Assembly (NCBI GenBank): GCA_903927775.1
Contig: CAIYOE010000223.1
Span: forward strand, 1 to 5,695
Origin: an uncultured Micrococcales bacterium
GTDB taxonomy: Bacteria; Actinomycetota; Actinomycetes; Actinomycetales; Microbacteriaceae
DNA length: 5,695 nt
Reading direction: 5' to 3'
Below the pieces are notes generated by a model. The model had not been told where the DNA came from. It saw only the letters and a program-made list of their open reading frames with translations, and searched no databases. This document shows, one piece after another, positions 1 to 5,695 of the stretch (positions are counted from its first letter, which is position 1; the number at the start of each line of letters is the position of its first letter). The translations under genes were made by a program, and so were the position numbers.

Positions 1-1453
1 CTCCCCCACCTTGTTTCTTTGCCTGATACATGAGGGAATCACTGATCTTCATGGCGTTTTGGAATGATTCACCAGACTGCCAAAGCGACACACCCAAGCT
101 TGCCGAGACTGTAATTTCCAGTCCAGTTTTTGTCTTAAAGGCACCGTTTAGCTGCGAAAGCACTCGCTCTGCAGCAGCCTTTGCCCCTGCCAAGTCTGTG
201 ACATTGAGCGCCAACAGCACGAACTCGTCTCCACCCAGACGAGCAAGCACATCGGTTGGTCGAATCTGTTTAATTAGGTCCGCTGCCACGTGGCTCAGGA
301 GCTCATCGCCCACGGCATGACCGTGAGTATCGTTGACGCTCTTGAAATGGTCTAGGTCGAGATACATAACTGCGTGGACAGCGCCACTTGGGCTCTGTTC
401 AATAGGCTCCACCATTAGGTCTAATCCACGCCGATTTAGCATCCCGGTAAGGGAGTCATGCGTGGCCCGGTAGTGGAGTTCACCTCGTGCACGCTCTTGT
501 CGAATCACCTTGGGCAGCAAAATACCCGCGGTTGAAAGGGATGCCACGATGTCTGGAGTCAGAGCCTGCGTGTTTGGCACAACAAAAACCAGGCGCAATG
601 CAAATGAGAGAACTCCAGCCACATCAAGGACAACAACGTTACGGACACCGGCGCGTTTCAACTGATCCGATTCTCCAAGCCAAGAGACTTGATCCACCGA
701 AAGCAAAGCAGGTCTGGGGAACTGAGGCGTCTGGTCAATGACAACCGTGAAATTGCCAGTTTCCGCAAGTCGCCGGATGCTTTGCGGCGCTACGTTTTCA
801 AATCTCCAAGGCTCGGCGTGAAGTTCGGCGTCTTCTACCCAATAGGAACGTGCCGCCCACCACCCATTGGTCTTGATGATTTCGTCTACCAACTCGGTAA
901 CAATTTGCCTCGAGTTGTCTGAGTTGTTCGCATTAGCCTTAGCGGCGACCAGTTCTGCGGCCATTCTGTTTGATTCCAGAAGTTCGACAACACGACGACT
1001 GGCCTTTGCCAGAGCCTCTATTTGGACCATGGTGAAATCGTGAGGGGCGAAATCAAGAACTACGAACGCCCCAAGCGCCACCCCGTTAGGTGCGATGACC
1101 GGCATACCCGCCAGCGCCTTTACGTGACCGAACCCAATCTTTTCAAGCATCTCTAGCTGGTTGTGATCTGCATTGCTGGCATCGTTGAAAACGATCGTGC
1201 GCATCGGGTCCACAATCTGGCTCACGATAAGACTTTGATCTATTGCCATGACTGGCACATCGATGCCGTATGCGGATTTCACGACTGTGGTCTCCGCTCC
1301 TACGAAAACCAGCATGGCTGCAGCCACGCCACAAGTAACGGCAACAGATTCCACAATCTCATCGAAGCGCGCTTCTGGCTTGGAGTGGTCCAACTGGTAC
1401 TGCTCAAGAGTGGCCTTGCGCAGCTCAAAAGAAACTTGCGAACCCGAGTTCAA
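1..1453 (-). CDS. GAF-GGDEF diguanylate cyclase, 3' end cut by window
   Basis: Predicted cytoplasmic diguanylate cyclase, which makes cyclic di-GMP from two GTP. The frame is open from the in-frame stop at 1502-1504 to the left edge, giving 484 visible residues. Residues about 5-165 match the GAF domain that opens many bacterial sensor cyclases, with a YxLDxxKPExxFDEIV-like start and a GMPVIAPNGVALGAFVVLD core. Residues about 185-315 look like a second, degenerate GAF domain. The GGDEF domain starts near H332-D333-S-L-T-G. It has the metal-binding D366 in DLDHFK, N374-D375, and a canonical GGDEF at 407-411 after R405. R398xxD401, five residues before GGDEF, is an intact product-inhibition site. 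The visible end, MYQAKKQGGG, is the usual last helix, so only a few residues are missing. There is no membrane segment, so the signal is probably sensed in the cytoplasm. No ATG lies near the domain start. TTG at 1453 with AGGAG five bases upstream fits the domain boundary. Divergent from the PilZ gene. Confidence 0.93.
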   Translation of the reverse strand, partial: MNSGSQVSFELRKATLEQYQLDHSKPEARFDEIVESVAVTCGVAAAMLVFVGAETTVVKSAYGIDVPVMAIDQSLIVSQIVDPMRTIVFNDASNADHNQLEMLEKIGFGHVKALAGMPVIAPNGVALGAFVVLDFAPHDFTMVQIEALAKASRRVVELLESNRMAAELVAAKANANNSDNSRQIVTELVDEIIKTNGWWAARSYWVEDAELHAEPWRFENVAPQSIRRLAETGNFTVVIDQTPQFPRPALLSVDQVSWLGESDQLKRAGVRNVVVLDVAGVLSFALRLVFVVPNTQALTPDIVASLSTAGILLPKVIRQERARGELHYRATHDSLTGMLNRRGLDLMVEPIEQSPSGAVHAVMYLDLDHFKSVNDTHGHAVGDELLSHVAADLIKQIRPTDVLARLGGDEFVLLALNVTDLAGAKAAAERVLSQLNGAFKTKTGLEITVSASLGVSLWQSGESFQNAMKISDSLMYQAKKQGGG

Positions 1454-1578
1454 CGTCTCTCCTGCCCAAATCGCCGTGTTTCGGTTTTCGTAACACTTTC
1501 GCTAGGTTTTAGCCGATAGTGTGAATACTGAAATCAGTCTAGGCGTGTGACGCACTCACTGGAAGAAGAGGTTCTCGC
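1454..1578. promoter_or_regulatory. Divergent intergenic region between the cyclase and the PilZ gene
   Basis: These 125 bases hold both start regions. A plus-strand AAGAGG at 1566-1571 sits seven bases before the ATG of the PilZ gene and is a good ribosome binding site. Promoters for both genes must lie here or inside the neighbouring gene. I see only weak -10-like hexamers, such as AATACT on the plus strand near 1525, and no convincing paired -35, so I do not place a promoter. I saw no clear operator repeat. Confidence 0.5.
1459..1463 (-). promoter_or_regulatory. Shine-Dalgarno AGGAG that sets the TTG start of the cyclase gene
   Basis: On the minus strand AGGAG lies five bases before TTG at 1453-1451. 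The first in-frame ATG falls inside the GAF domain, so this site supports TTG as the start codon. Confidence 0.65.
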
Positions 1579-2604
1579 ATGGGCATTGCCGGCGGTAAAG
1601 TGAACATTCTTATCCGTGTTGCCAATCAAGGTATAGATGCCCTTGAACCAACCGTGGTGGCCTCGACTCACGTTAGAAACCACGGGCTTATCATGCTTAC
1701 CTTTGGCAAGGACCGCCCCGATCTTGAAGAACTAGCGCAGCTATACGGGCTTGAATACGCGGTCAACGATGAACTACCAGCTCGCGCACAGTACGAACCA
1801 ACATTGATGATTGAAGCCGGCGAGATACCTGCACCGGACTGCCTCGAAGCAATCAGCAAGGTGGCAGTTCCACAGGGAATCTTCCGACTCCCGAAGTCGA
1901 AAATACCAATCACGAAGCGATTGATGGCGGCTCTTTCGGCCCTTGGGCGAAACATCAGCGCCGACGACAACCGCGGTTATCAAAGGCAGCTGGAACGACA
2001 AAAAGTTAGCATGATGGCTTTCATTGCGGGCTATCCGGCCTCGTGTATCGACATCCATGCACGTGGTGGCGGCTTTTTGATGCCCCGAAATATTCTGCGC
2101 ATCGACCAAGAGGTCCCTGTTTCGGTAGATTGCCGAACTATGGCCGGTACTACCGAGTCGGCTACCGGAAAACTATTGATCAAATCCTTGGTTCGCCTAA
2201 CGGAATCGGGGCAAACCTGGCGAGTTGGTGGCCCGATTAACTGGGACAGCCACAGAGATCAAAGTTTAGTTTTGGAACATGCGTTTGTATCAGAGCGCTT
2301 CGATAAACACCCTTGGCAGCGAGCAACGCCTCGTTTCCCAGTTTCATTGGCCGCTGTCGTCTCTGGATTCGATGCGGAATGTATCGACCTGAGCCAGGCC
2401 GGTGCAGCCTACGTGGCAAAAATAGCGGGCGTAGCCCCCGAGGACAAACTTGATGTGGAGTTAGTGCTTGACCAAGACATGCGCGTCAAAGGTGTTTTGA
2501 CCGTTAAGGGCGTAAATCACTTGGAAAATGACGTGGTGCGCATGGGCGGAATCATGCAATGGGAAGACGCCAAATGGCAGGAAACTCACCTTCCGCAAAG
2601 CTAG
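1579..2604 (+). CDS. Tandem PilZ-domain protein with glycosyltransferase-like N-terminus
   Basis: A 341-residue soluble protein, predicted to be a cyclic di-GMP receptor. The C-terminal PilZ domain (about 248-335) has R248-A-T-P-R252 (RxxxR) and, 18 residues on, D270-L-S-Q-A-G275 (D/NxSxxG). These are the two ligand-binding motifs of the family. A second copy precedes it (about 136-235): R136-Q-L-E-R140 and D158-I-H-A-R-G163. It keeps the same 18-residue spacing and the parallel strands VSMMAFIAG and VSLAAVVSG, but histidine replaces the motif serine. Residues about 7-95 faintly resemble the start of BcsA-type family 2 glycosyltransferases: VNILIRVANQG, then TLMIEAGEIPAPD where those enzymes have an aspartate-rich DxD strand. 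Those aspartates are missing, and so are membrane segments and a QxxRW motif, so catalysis is unlikely. ATG 1579 has AAGAGG seven bases upstream. The output partner is unknown. The PilZ call for the second domain is firm, the first is good, and the glycosyltransferase relation is inference. Confidence 0.85.
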   Translation: MGIAGGKVNILIRVANQGIDALEPTVVASTHVRNHGLIMLTFGKDRPDLEELAQLYGLEYAVNDELPARAQYEPTLMIEAGEIPAPDCLEAISKVAVPQGIFRLPKSKIPITKRLMAALSALGRNISADDNRGYQRQLERQKVSMMAFIAGYPASCIDIHARGGGFLMPRNILRIDQEVPVSVDCRTMAGTTESATGKLLIKSLVRLTESGQTWRVGGPINWDSHRDQSLVLEHAFVSERFDKHPWQRATPRFPVSLAAVVSGFDAECIDLSQAGAAYVAKIAGVAPEDKLDVELVLDQDMRVKGVLTVKGVNHLENDVVRMGGIMQWEDAKWQETHLPQS

Positions 2605-2613
2605 TCAGACATA

Positions 2614-2649
2614 AAAAGTGGTCCGAGCCAGTTGGCTCGGACCACTTTT
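2614..2649. terminator. Bidirectional rho-independent terminator
   Basis: A perfect 16-bp stem (AAAAGTGGTCCGAGCC, 2614-2629) pairs with 2634-2649 around the four-base loop AGTT. Read on the plus strand it ends in TTTT. Read on the minus strand it ends in five Ts. It lies 9 bases after the PilZ gene stop and 33 bases after the stop of the convergent secreted-protein gene, so it probably serves both. Confidence 0.93.
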
Positions 2650-2682
2650 GTCTGGGCTTCAAGGAATAGCCCAAGTTTTGTG

Positions 2683-3270
2683 TTACGGAGTTACCTCTGG
2701 CTTTGGGGACTTAGTTGGCTTTGGAGCCAACGAAGGCTTAGCTGGAGCGGTTGGCTTTGGTACAGCGGTGGCCTTAACCGGCTGGGTCGGTTTGGCCGGA
2801 ACGGCTGCGATCTGGGCCAAAGCGGAGTCGCGGGCCGCGGTCGCTGCAGCAACCGCAGCCTGGAAGGCGTTGCGAGCGGCGGTCTTGGCGTCTGCGGTGG
2901 TGGCGGCCTTTACGGCTGCCTCGCGGGTTGCCGCAGCAGCCGAGACTGCATCGCGGAATGTGTTACCCACAGTCTGCTTGGCAACCTGGGCGGTGTGGTT
3001 CAACTGCTGCCAAGACCACATTGCGGCTTGGTATTGCTGCATCGAATCGCGGTTGGCAGCCTGCTGAGCCTTGAAGGCGTTCTGGTCGGCCTTGAACTGT
3101 GTTACCGAAGCGCGGTAGGCATCTAGCGCAGCCTTGTTTGGGTTTACCGGCGCGGTCTTGGTAGGTGCAGGAGCTGGAGTGGCATCGGCTGCGAAGGCAA
3201 TCGAGGTAGCACCCACGGTTAGAGCAACTGCGGTGGCAACTGCCACGGCTGCAATCTTTGTGAACTTCAT
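2683..3270 (-). CDS. Secreted alanine-rich helical protein with Pro/Lys-rich tail
   Basis: A 195-residue exported protein of unknown function. The N-terminus is a clear Sec signal peptide: MKFTK, a hydrophobic core to about residue 24, and A25-F-A27 as the likely signal peptidase I site, leaving about 168 residues. After a short Pro/Ala linker, residues about 45-155 are rich in Ala, Gln, Lys and Arg with almost no Gly or Pro, and should form long amphipathic helices or a coiled coil. W85 and W87 are the only tryptophans. Residues about 157-195 are a Pro/Lys/Thr/Ala tail with repeated PKP and AKP units, such as often cross or bind the cell wall. There is no LPxTG, lipobox or C-terminal membrane helix, so any attachment is non-covalent. 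ATG 3270 has AAAGGA six bases upstream. The gene ends at the shared terminator and diverges from a two-component operon, which suggests a cell-envelope role under its control. I do not recognise a named family. Confidence 0.88.
   Translation of the reverse strand: MKFTKIAAVAVATAVALTVGATSIAFAADATPAPAPTKTAPVNPNKAALDAYRASVTQFKADQNAFKAQQAANRDSMQQYQAAMWSWQQLNHTAQVAKQTVGNTFRDAVSAAAATREAAVKAATTADAKTAARNAFQAAVAAATAARDSALAQIAAVPAKPTQPVKATAVPKPTAPAKPSLAPKPTKSPKPEVTP
3256..3264 (-). repeat. Third copy of the TTCACAAAG motif, inside the secreted-protein gene
   Basis: Minus strand TTCACAAAG, identical to the core of both intergenic repeat units, spans codons 3-5 of the secreted-protein gene. It could be an extra regulator half-site or simply Phe-Thr-Lys codons, since those residues suit a signal peptide. 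A chance match is quite possible. Confidence 0.3.
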
Positions 3271-3323
3271 TTGGTGTCCTTTGCTTGGGTTGGGGATCTA
3301 ACAACTTCATTGTGCAGCACTAA

Positions 3324-3343
3324 CTTTGTGAAGTCTTTGTGAA
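3324..3343. promoter_or_regulatory. PhoP-box-like 11-bp direct repeat between the divergent genes
   Basis: The plus strand carries CTTTGTGAA twice (3324-3332 and 3335-3343), spaced 11 bases start to start, one helical turn. On the minus strand this reads TCACAAA-N4-TCACAAA. That is close to the TCACAGC-N4-TCACAGC site known for mycobacterial PhoP, and to the 11-base GTTCACC units of Streptomyces PHO boxes. OmpR/PhoB-type regulators bind such head-to-tail repeats as dimers, and the adjacent gene encodes one. The site is 54 bases from the secreted-protein start and 50 from the regulator start, so it could control both. The repeat is seen directly. The regulator assignment is inference. Confidence 0.6.
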
Positions 3344-3392
3344 AATCCATCGGTGGTTTTGTTAAGAACCAATCCTCTGGTTGGCTAGGCAC

Positions 3393-4085
3393 ATGGCAAA
3401 AATACTGGTGGTAGACGACGAAATCGGAATCCGCGACGTCCTTTGTGATGGGCTTCACCTGGCCGGCTTTAGCACAGTTACCGCCATCGATGGTTTTGAT
3501 GCACTGAAAATTCTGCGCGACGAACCAGTGGACCTGATTATTGCCGATATCAATATGCCTCGGATTAACGGCTATGAAATGTTGGAGCGGCTTCGCGAGC
3601 AGGGCGACGAAACCCCTGCCCTGTTGCTCACTGCCAGACATGATCGAGCAGATGTCACTAGAGGACTGCGCCTCGGAGCCGATGACTACGTGACCAAGCC
3701 CTTCGGGCTCGAGGAACTCACCCTTCGGGTCAAGGCGATTCTTCGGCGCACCAATTCATCTGAAGACGACGATTCGTTGAAACTGGGTCCGCTACAGCTT
3801 TTCGAGTCAAGCCACTCTGTACTCCTAGATGGCAGCCCTGTAGAACTTAGCCCAACCGAGTTCAAGTTGCTGCGGTACCTCCTGAAGCAGCCCAAAAAGG
3901 TGGTTCGTAAAGAGGTATTGCTAGACGCCATTTGGGGAATGGGCTTTGCCACCGGGGCCACCGTGGTAGACACCTATATCAGCTACCTGCGCAAAAAACT
4001 GCACACGCCAACCTGGCAGGGGATCAAAACTGTTCGCGGAATTGGTTTTCTAATCACCGATGAACCCGCCGGCCAGGATTCATGA
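3393..4085 (+). CDS. OmpR/PhoB-family response regulator
   Basis: DNA-binding response regulator of 230 residues, the usual family length. The receiver domain (1-118) has acidic pair D8-D9, phosphoacceptor D52 in ADINMP, T80 and K102 in DDYVTKPF, so it should be fully phosphorylatable. A short acidic linker (121-128) leads to a winged-helix DNA-binding domain (about 129-222), with LSPTEFKLLRYLL, the recognition helix around VVDTYISYLRKKL, and the closing IKTVRGIGFLI hairpin. It resembles actinobacterial PhoP, TcrX and TrcR, but I cannot pick an orthologue. ATG 3393 gives the classic MAKILVVDDE start. TTG 3381 is in frame but would add four atypical residues and has no ribosome binding site. 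Even ATG 3393 has only AGG three bases upstream, so initiation looks weak or leaderless. The stop overlaps the kinase start by ATGA, so the two are translationally coupled. The divergent upstream region carries a repeat suited to its binding. Confidence 0.96.
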   Translation: MAKILVVDDEIGIRDVLCDGLHLAGFSTVTAIDGFDALKILRDEPVDLIIADINMPRINGYEMLERLREQGDETPALLLTARHDRADVTRGLRLGADDYVTKPFGLEELTLRVKAILRRTNSSEDDDSLKLGPLQLFESSHSVLLDGSPVELSPTEFKLLRYLLKQPKKVVRKEVLLDAIWGMGFATGATVVDTYISYLRKKLHTPTWQGIKTVRGIGFLITDEPAGQDS

Positions 4086-5455
4086 AACTACAGACCCGCC
4101 TCACGATAACCACGGCAATACTCATTGGAGTTGCCACTTTAGTTGGCGGTGGAGCAGCCGCTTTCACTAACTTTCAGGGCCAACTCAATTCGGCGGAAAC
4201 CACGCTGAACCAAGAAGCCGCCTCTATTTCCAAATCCAAGGGGCAGGAACTGCCCACCGCTCTTCTGATTGGCGCTGCCAACCCCACGGGCATGGGAATC
4301 AGCTTTGTAGACATCAATGGCAACTATTCGGTTTTGCAAGATGGTCCTGGGCTTCGGTCATCCAAGCCAGACGCCAACATTCTGGCCGACGCCTCAAGTG
4401 CGGCTCTGCAAAGAACCAGCCCAGCGCAAAAGGGATACCTGCTGCGGACAGTTGCTCTGCCAGACAACGAGTATGTTGTGCTGACCGTGAGCACTGATCA
4501 AATTCGCACCCTTTATGCGCAGAGCCTGCGAGTGGTTTACGGCTTCGCCGGCATCGCTGTGGTCCTAGCCTGTGGATTCGTGTGGTTCTTTATCAGGCGT
4601 GACTTGCGGGGCATTAGACGCCTGATTAGGCAGGCAAAAGAGATAGCCGATGGCAAACGAGACGACTTCGAGGGTGTGGTAGCCGCAGAAAAATCGTTTT
4701 TGGGCACGGATGAAGTCACCTTACTGGGGCAGTCGCTAGACACCATGGTTCAGGAGCTTCAGGCGAACAAACTAGAAATGCGCAGGTTCTTGGGCGATGC
4801 AAGTCACGAACTGCGAACCCCGCTTACCGTGATCCGTGGTTACCTCGAGCTCCTAGACGACCCGCGTTCGCTCGGCGATGAAAACTTTGCGCCTAAGGCA
4901 ATTACCAAGATGACTCACGAGGTGATGCGCATGCAACAACTTATCGACGACCTACTCTTGCTGGCCGAGTTGGGAACAAAGAGCGAATTGCCCGCACTCA
5001 CCAAAGTGGACTTTGAATCCTTAGTTGCCAACGAACTCGAAAACCTGGCTCACCTGCAGCCAAAACGTTCGGTTGCTCAAGCCCTGGAGTCGGTAACCAT
5101 CGACGGTGATCAAGAGTTGCTAGTGCAACTTTTGGGCAACCTCTTTGGGAACATCCGGCGCCACACCGCTACCACCGACTTGTTGGAGGTTCACCTTTTG
5201 AACCATGGCGCGGAATTAGTCCTCACGGTGGACGACTCTGGGCCGGGGTTGTCTCCGCAAGCCTACGAGCGCGGCATCAATGGGTTCGAACGGTTCGACC
5301 CGAGCCGCAGCCGAAGCAACGGTGGCAGTGGGCTGGGAATGAGCCTCATGGCTGGCATAGTTGAGAAACACGGTGGTTCGATCCGACTCACGCCAAGCAA
5401 ACTAGGCGGTTTGAGAACTGAAATACGTCTACCTGTCGTGCACATAGGTGCTTAG
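4082..5455 (+). CDS. Membrane sensor histidine kinase, partner of the upstream regulator
   Basis: A 457-residue sensor kinase that should autophosphorylate and pass the phosphate to the upstream regulator. Membrane segment 1 spans about 8-29 and segment 2 about 149-171, enclosing an extracytoplasmic sensor of about 120 residues with no family I can name. The charged stretch after segment 2 (about 172-230) is a HAMP linker. HisKA (about 232-298) carries H242 in DASHELRTPLT. The ATPase domain (about 345-455) has the N box N353-L-F-G-N357, the G1 box D385-S-G-P-G389, the F box FERFDPSRS, and the G2 box G415-S-G-L-G419. All catalytic motifs are intact. This is the layout of the classical actinobacterial HAMP kinases (TrcS, TcrY, PrrB, MprB). 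Its ATG overlaps the regulator stop by four bases, so the pair is cotranscribed and coupled. No strong terminator follows. The stimulus is unknown. Confidence 0.96.
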   Translation: MKLQTRLTITTAILIGVATLVGGGAAAFTNFQGQLNSAETTLNQEAASISKSKGQELPTALLIGAANPTGMGISFVDINGNYSVLQDGPGLRSSKPDANILADASSAALQRTSPAQKGYLLRTVALPDNEYVVLTVSTDQIRTLYAQSLRVVYGFAGIAVVLACGFVWFFIRRDLRGIRRLIRQAKEIADGKRDDFEGVVAAEKSFLGTDEVTLLGQSLDTMVQELQANKLEMRRFLGDASHELRTPLTVIRGYLELLDDPRSLGDENFAPKAITKMTHEVMRMQQLIDDLLLLAELGTKSELPALTKVDFESLVANELENLAHLQPKRSVAQALESVTIDGDQELLVQLLGNLFGNIRRHTATTDLLEVHLLNHGAELVLTVDDSGPGLSPQAYERGINGFERFDPSRSRSNGGSGLGMSLMAGIVEKHGGSIRLTPSKLGGLRTEIRLPVVHIGA

Positions 5456-5491
5456 CACTAGAGCGGTTCTGCTTCTGTCACAGCGGCTAGG

Positions 5492-5497
5492 TAAACT
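5492..5497 (+). promoter_or_regulatory. Possible -10 box TAAACT for a leaderless transcript
   Basis: TAAACT fits the actinobacterial TANNNT -10 pattern and ends nine bases before ATG 5507. The bases between contain no Shine-Dalgarno sequence. This spacing suggests transcription starting at or a few bases before the ATG. No good -35 hexamer is visible at 16-18 bases, so the call rests on the -10 box and its position. Confidence 0.4.
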
Positions 5498-5506
5498 TTG
5501 GGTCTA

Positions 5507-5695
5507 ATGCCAAACGAAGCCGCCAAACTAGATCAAGCACAACTGGTGCAGCGATTTGCCGCACCCGTCTACGACGTCTACTACCCGGTCGATGTTTGGA
5601 ACGAGGTGCTGCCTGGACTTCACCTCGGTGGCACCGATACGTCCGACGACATGAACTCGGTTCACTTTGGCAGTTCGTTCGGCAACGCCGAAACC
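5507..5695 (+). CDS. 5' part of an unnamed gene, possibly phosphatase-like
   Basis: An open frame of 63 codons from ATG 5507 to the right edge, so the C-terminus is missing. It starts MPNEAAKLDQ and contains WNEVLPGLHLGGTDTSDD at residues 31-48. A W-x-E-[IV]-x-P-x-L-x-x-GG pattern near the N-terminus is seen in dual-specificity and tyrosine phosphatase-like proteins. Their catalytic CxxxxxR loop would come later, outside the window, so the function is only a suggestion. There is no signal peptide. Codon use resembles the neighbouring genes. The gene lies 51 bases after the kinase on the same strand. With its own -10-like box and no ribosome binding site it may be leaderless and independent, though read-through from the kinase operon is possible because no terminator lies between them. 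Confidence 0.65.
   Translation, partial: MPNEAAKLDQAQLVQRFAAPVYDVYYPVDVWNEVLPGLHLGGTDTSDDMNSVHFGSSFGNAET

Noticed and set aside
30..922. Plus-strand open frames of 77-96 codons opposite the cyclase gene
   Set aside because: They lie antisense to a well-conserved GGDEF gene, and none has a recognisable domain or a convincing start.
1143..1519. Short open frames on both strands overlapping the 5' part of the cyclase gene
   Set aside because: They overlap the GAF domain coding region in other frames. The Cys/His-rich translations are typical out-of-frame readings.
2618..3126. Two long plus-strand open frames opposite the secreted-protein gene
   Set aside because: The minus-strand frame has a clear signal peptide, ribosome binding site and terminator. 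The plus-strand frames give low-complexity Gly/Ala/Trp/Leu/Cys-rich translations and begin inside or next to the terminator hairpin.
3303..3334. Inverted repeat ACTTCA / TGAAGT and repeated AACTTCATT near 3263 and 3303
   Set aside because: The six-base arms are 19 bases apart, and the nonamer overlaps the start codon region of the secreted-protein gene. Short matches of this kind are expected by chance, and the 11-bp direct repeat is a better operator candidate.
3381..3392. TTG at 3381 as the start of the response regulator
   Set aside because: It would add Met-Ala-Arg-His before the canonical MAKILVVDDE, and no ribosome binding site precedes it. ATG 3393 fits the family start better.
3267..3641. 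Minus-strand open frame of 124 codons across the divergent promoter and regulator gene
   Set aside because: It is antisense to the receiver domain, whose motifs are all intact, and it overlaps the start of the secreted-protein gene. It shows no domain of its own.
5456..5506. Terminator after the histidine kinase
   Set aside because: No stem longer than a few base pairs and no T run could be found in this gap.

Overview
The window looks like chromosome from an actinobacterium of moderate GC content, by eye a little above 50 percent. The histidine kinase and OmpR-type regulator resemble actinobacterial PhoP/TcrX/TrcR-like pairs. One gene probably starts at TTG, another appears to be leaderless, and the next to the regulator carries TCACAAA-N4-TCACAAA repeats close to the mycobacterial PhoP site. 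A small-genome aquatic Microbacteriaceae relative would fit, but that placement is a guess. No rRNA, tRNA, CRISPR array, insertion sequence or other mobile element is visible.

Left part (1-2604): a divergent pair linked to cyclic di-GMP. On the minus strand is a diguanylate cyclase with one clear GAF domain, one degenerate GAF-like domain and an intact GGDEF domain with its RxxD inhibitory site. Its last few residues lie beyond the left edge. About 125 bases away, on the plus strand, is a 341-residue protein in which I read two tandem PilZ domains. Both have the RxxxR motif, and they align register for register. They follow an N-terminal segment that resembles the start of a BcsA-type glycosyltransferase but lacks its catalytic aspartates. 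One gene would make the second messenger and the other would bind it.

Middle (2605-3392): a perfect 16-bp hairpin with T runs on both sides separates the PilZ gene from a convergent minus-strand gene. That gene encodes a secreted, alanine-rich helical protein with a Pro/Lys/Thr-rich tail. The 122 bases upstream of it are shared with a divergent response regulator and hold the 11-bp direct repeat.

Right part (3393-5695): an OmpR/PhoB-type response regulator and a HAMP/HisKA/HATPase sensor kinase overlap by ATGA and form an operon. The likely local target is the divergent secreted protein, the pair itself, or both. After a 51-base gap, the first 63 residues of another plus-strand gene run off the right edge. 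It has a good TANNNT box and no Shine-Dalgarno sequence, and its opening faintly resembles dual-specificity/tyrosine phosphatases.

The best leads are the tandem-PilZ protein with a glycosyltransferase-like head, its divergent pairing with a cyclase, and the PhoP-box-like repeat between the two-component system and the secreted protein.
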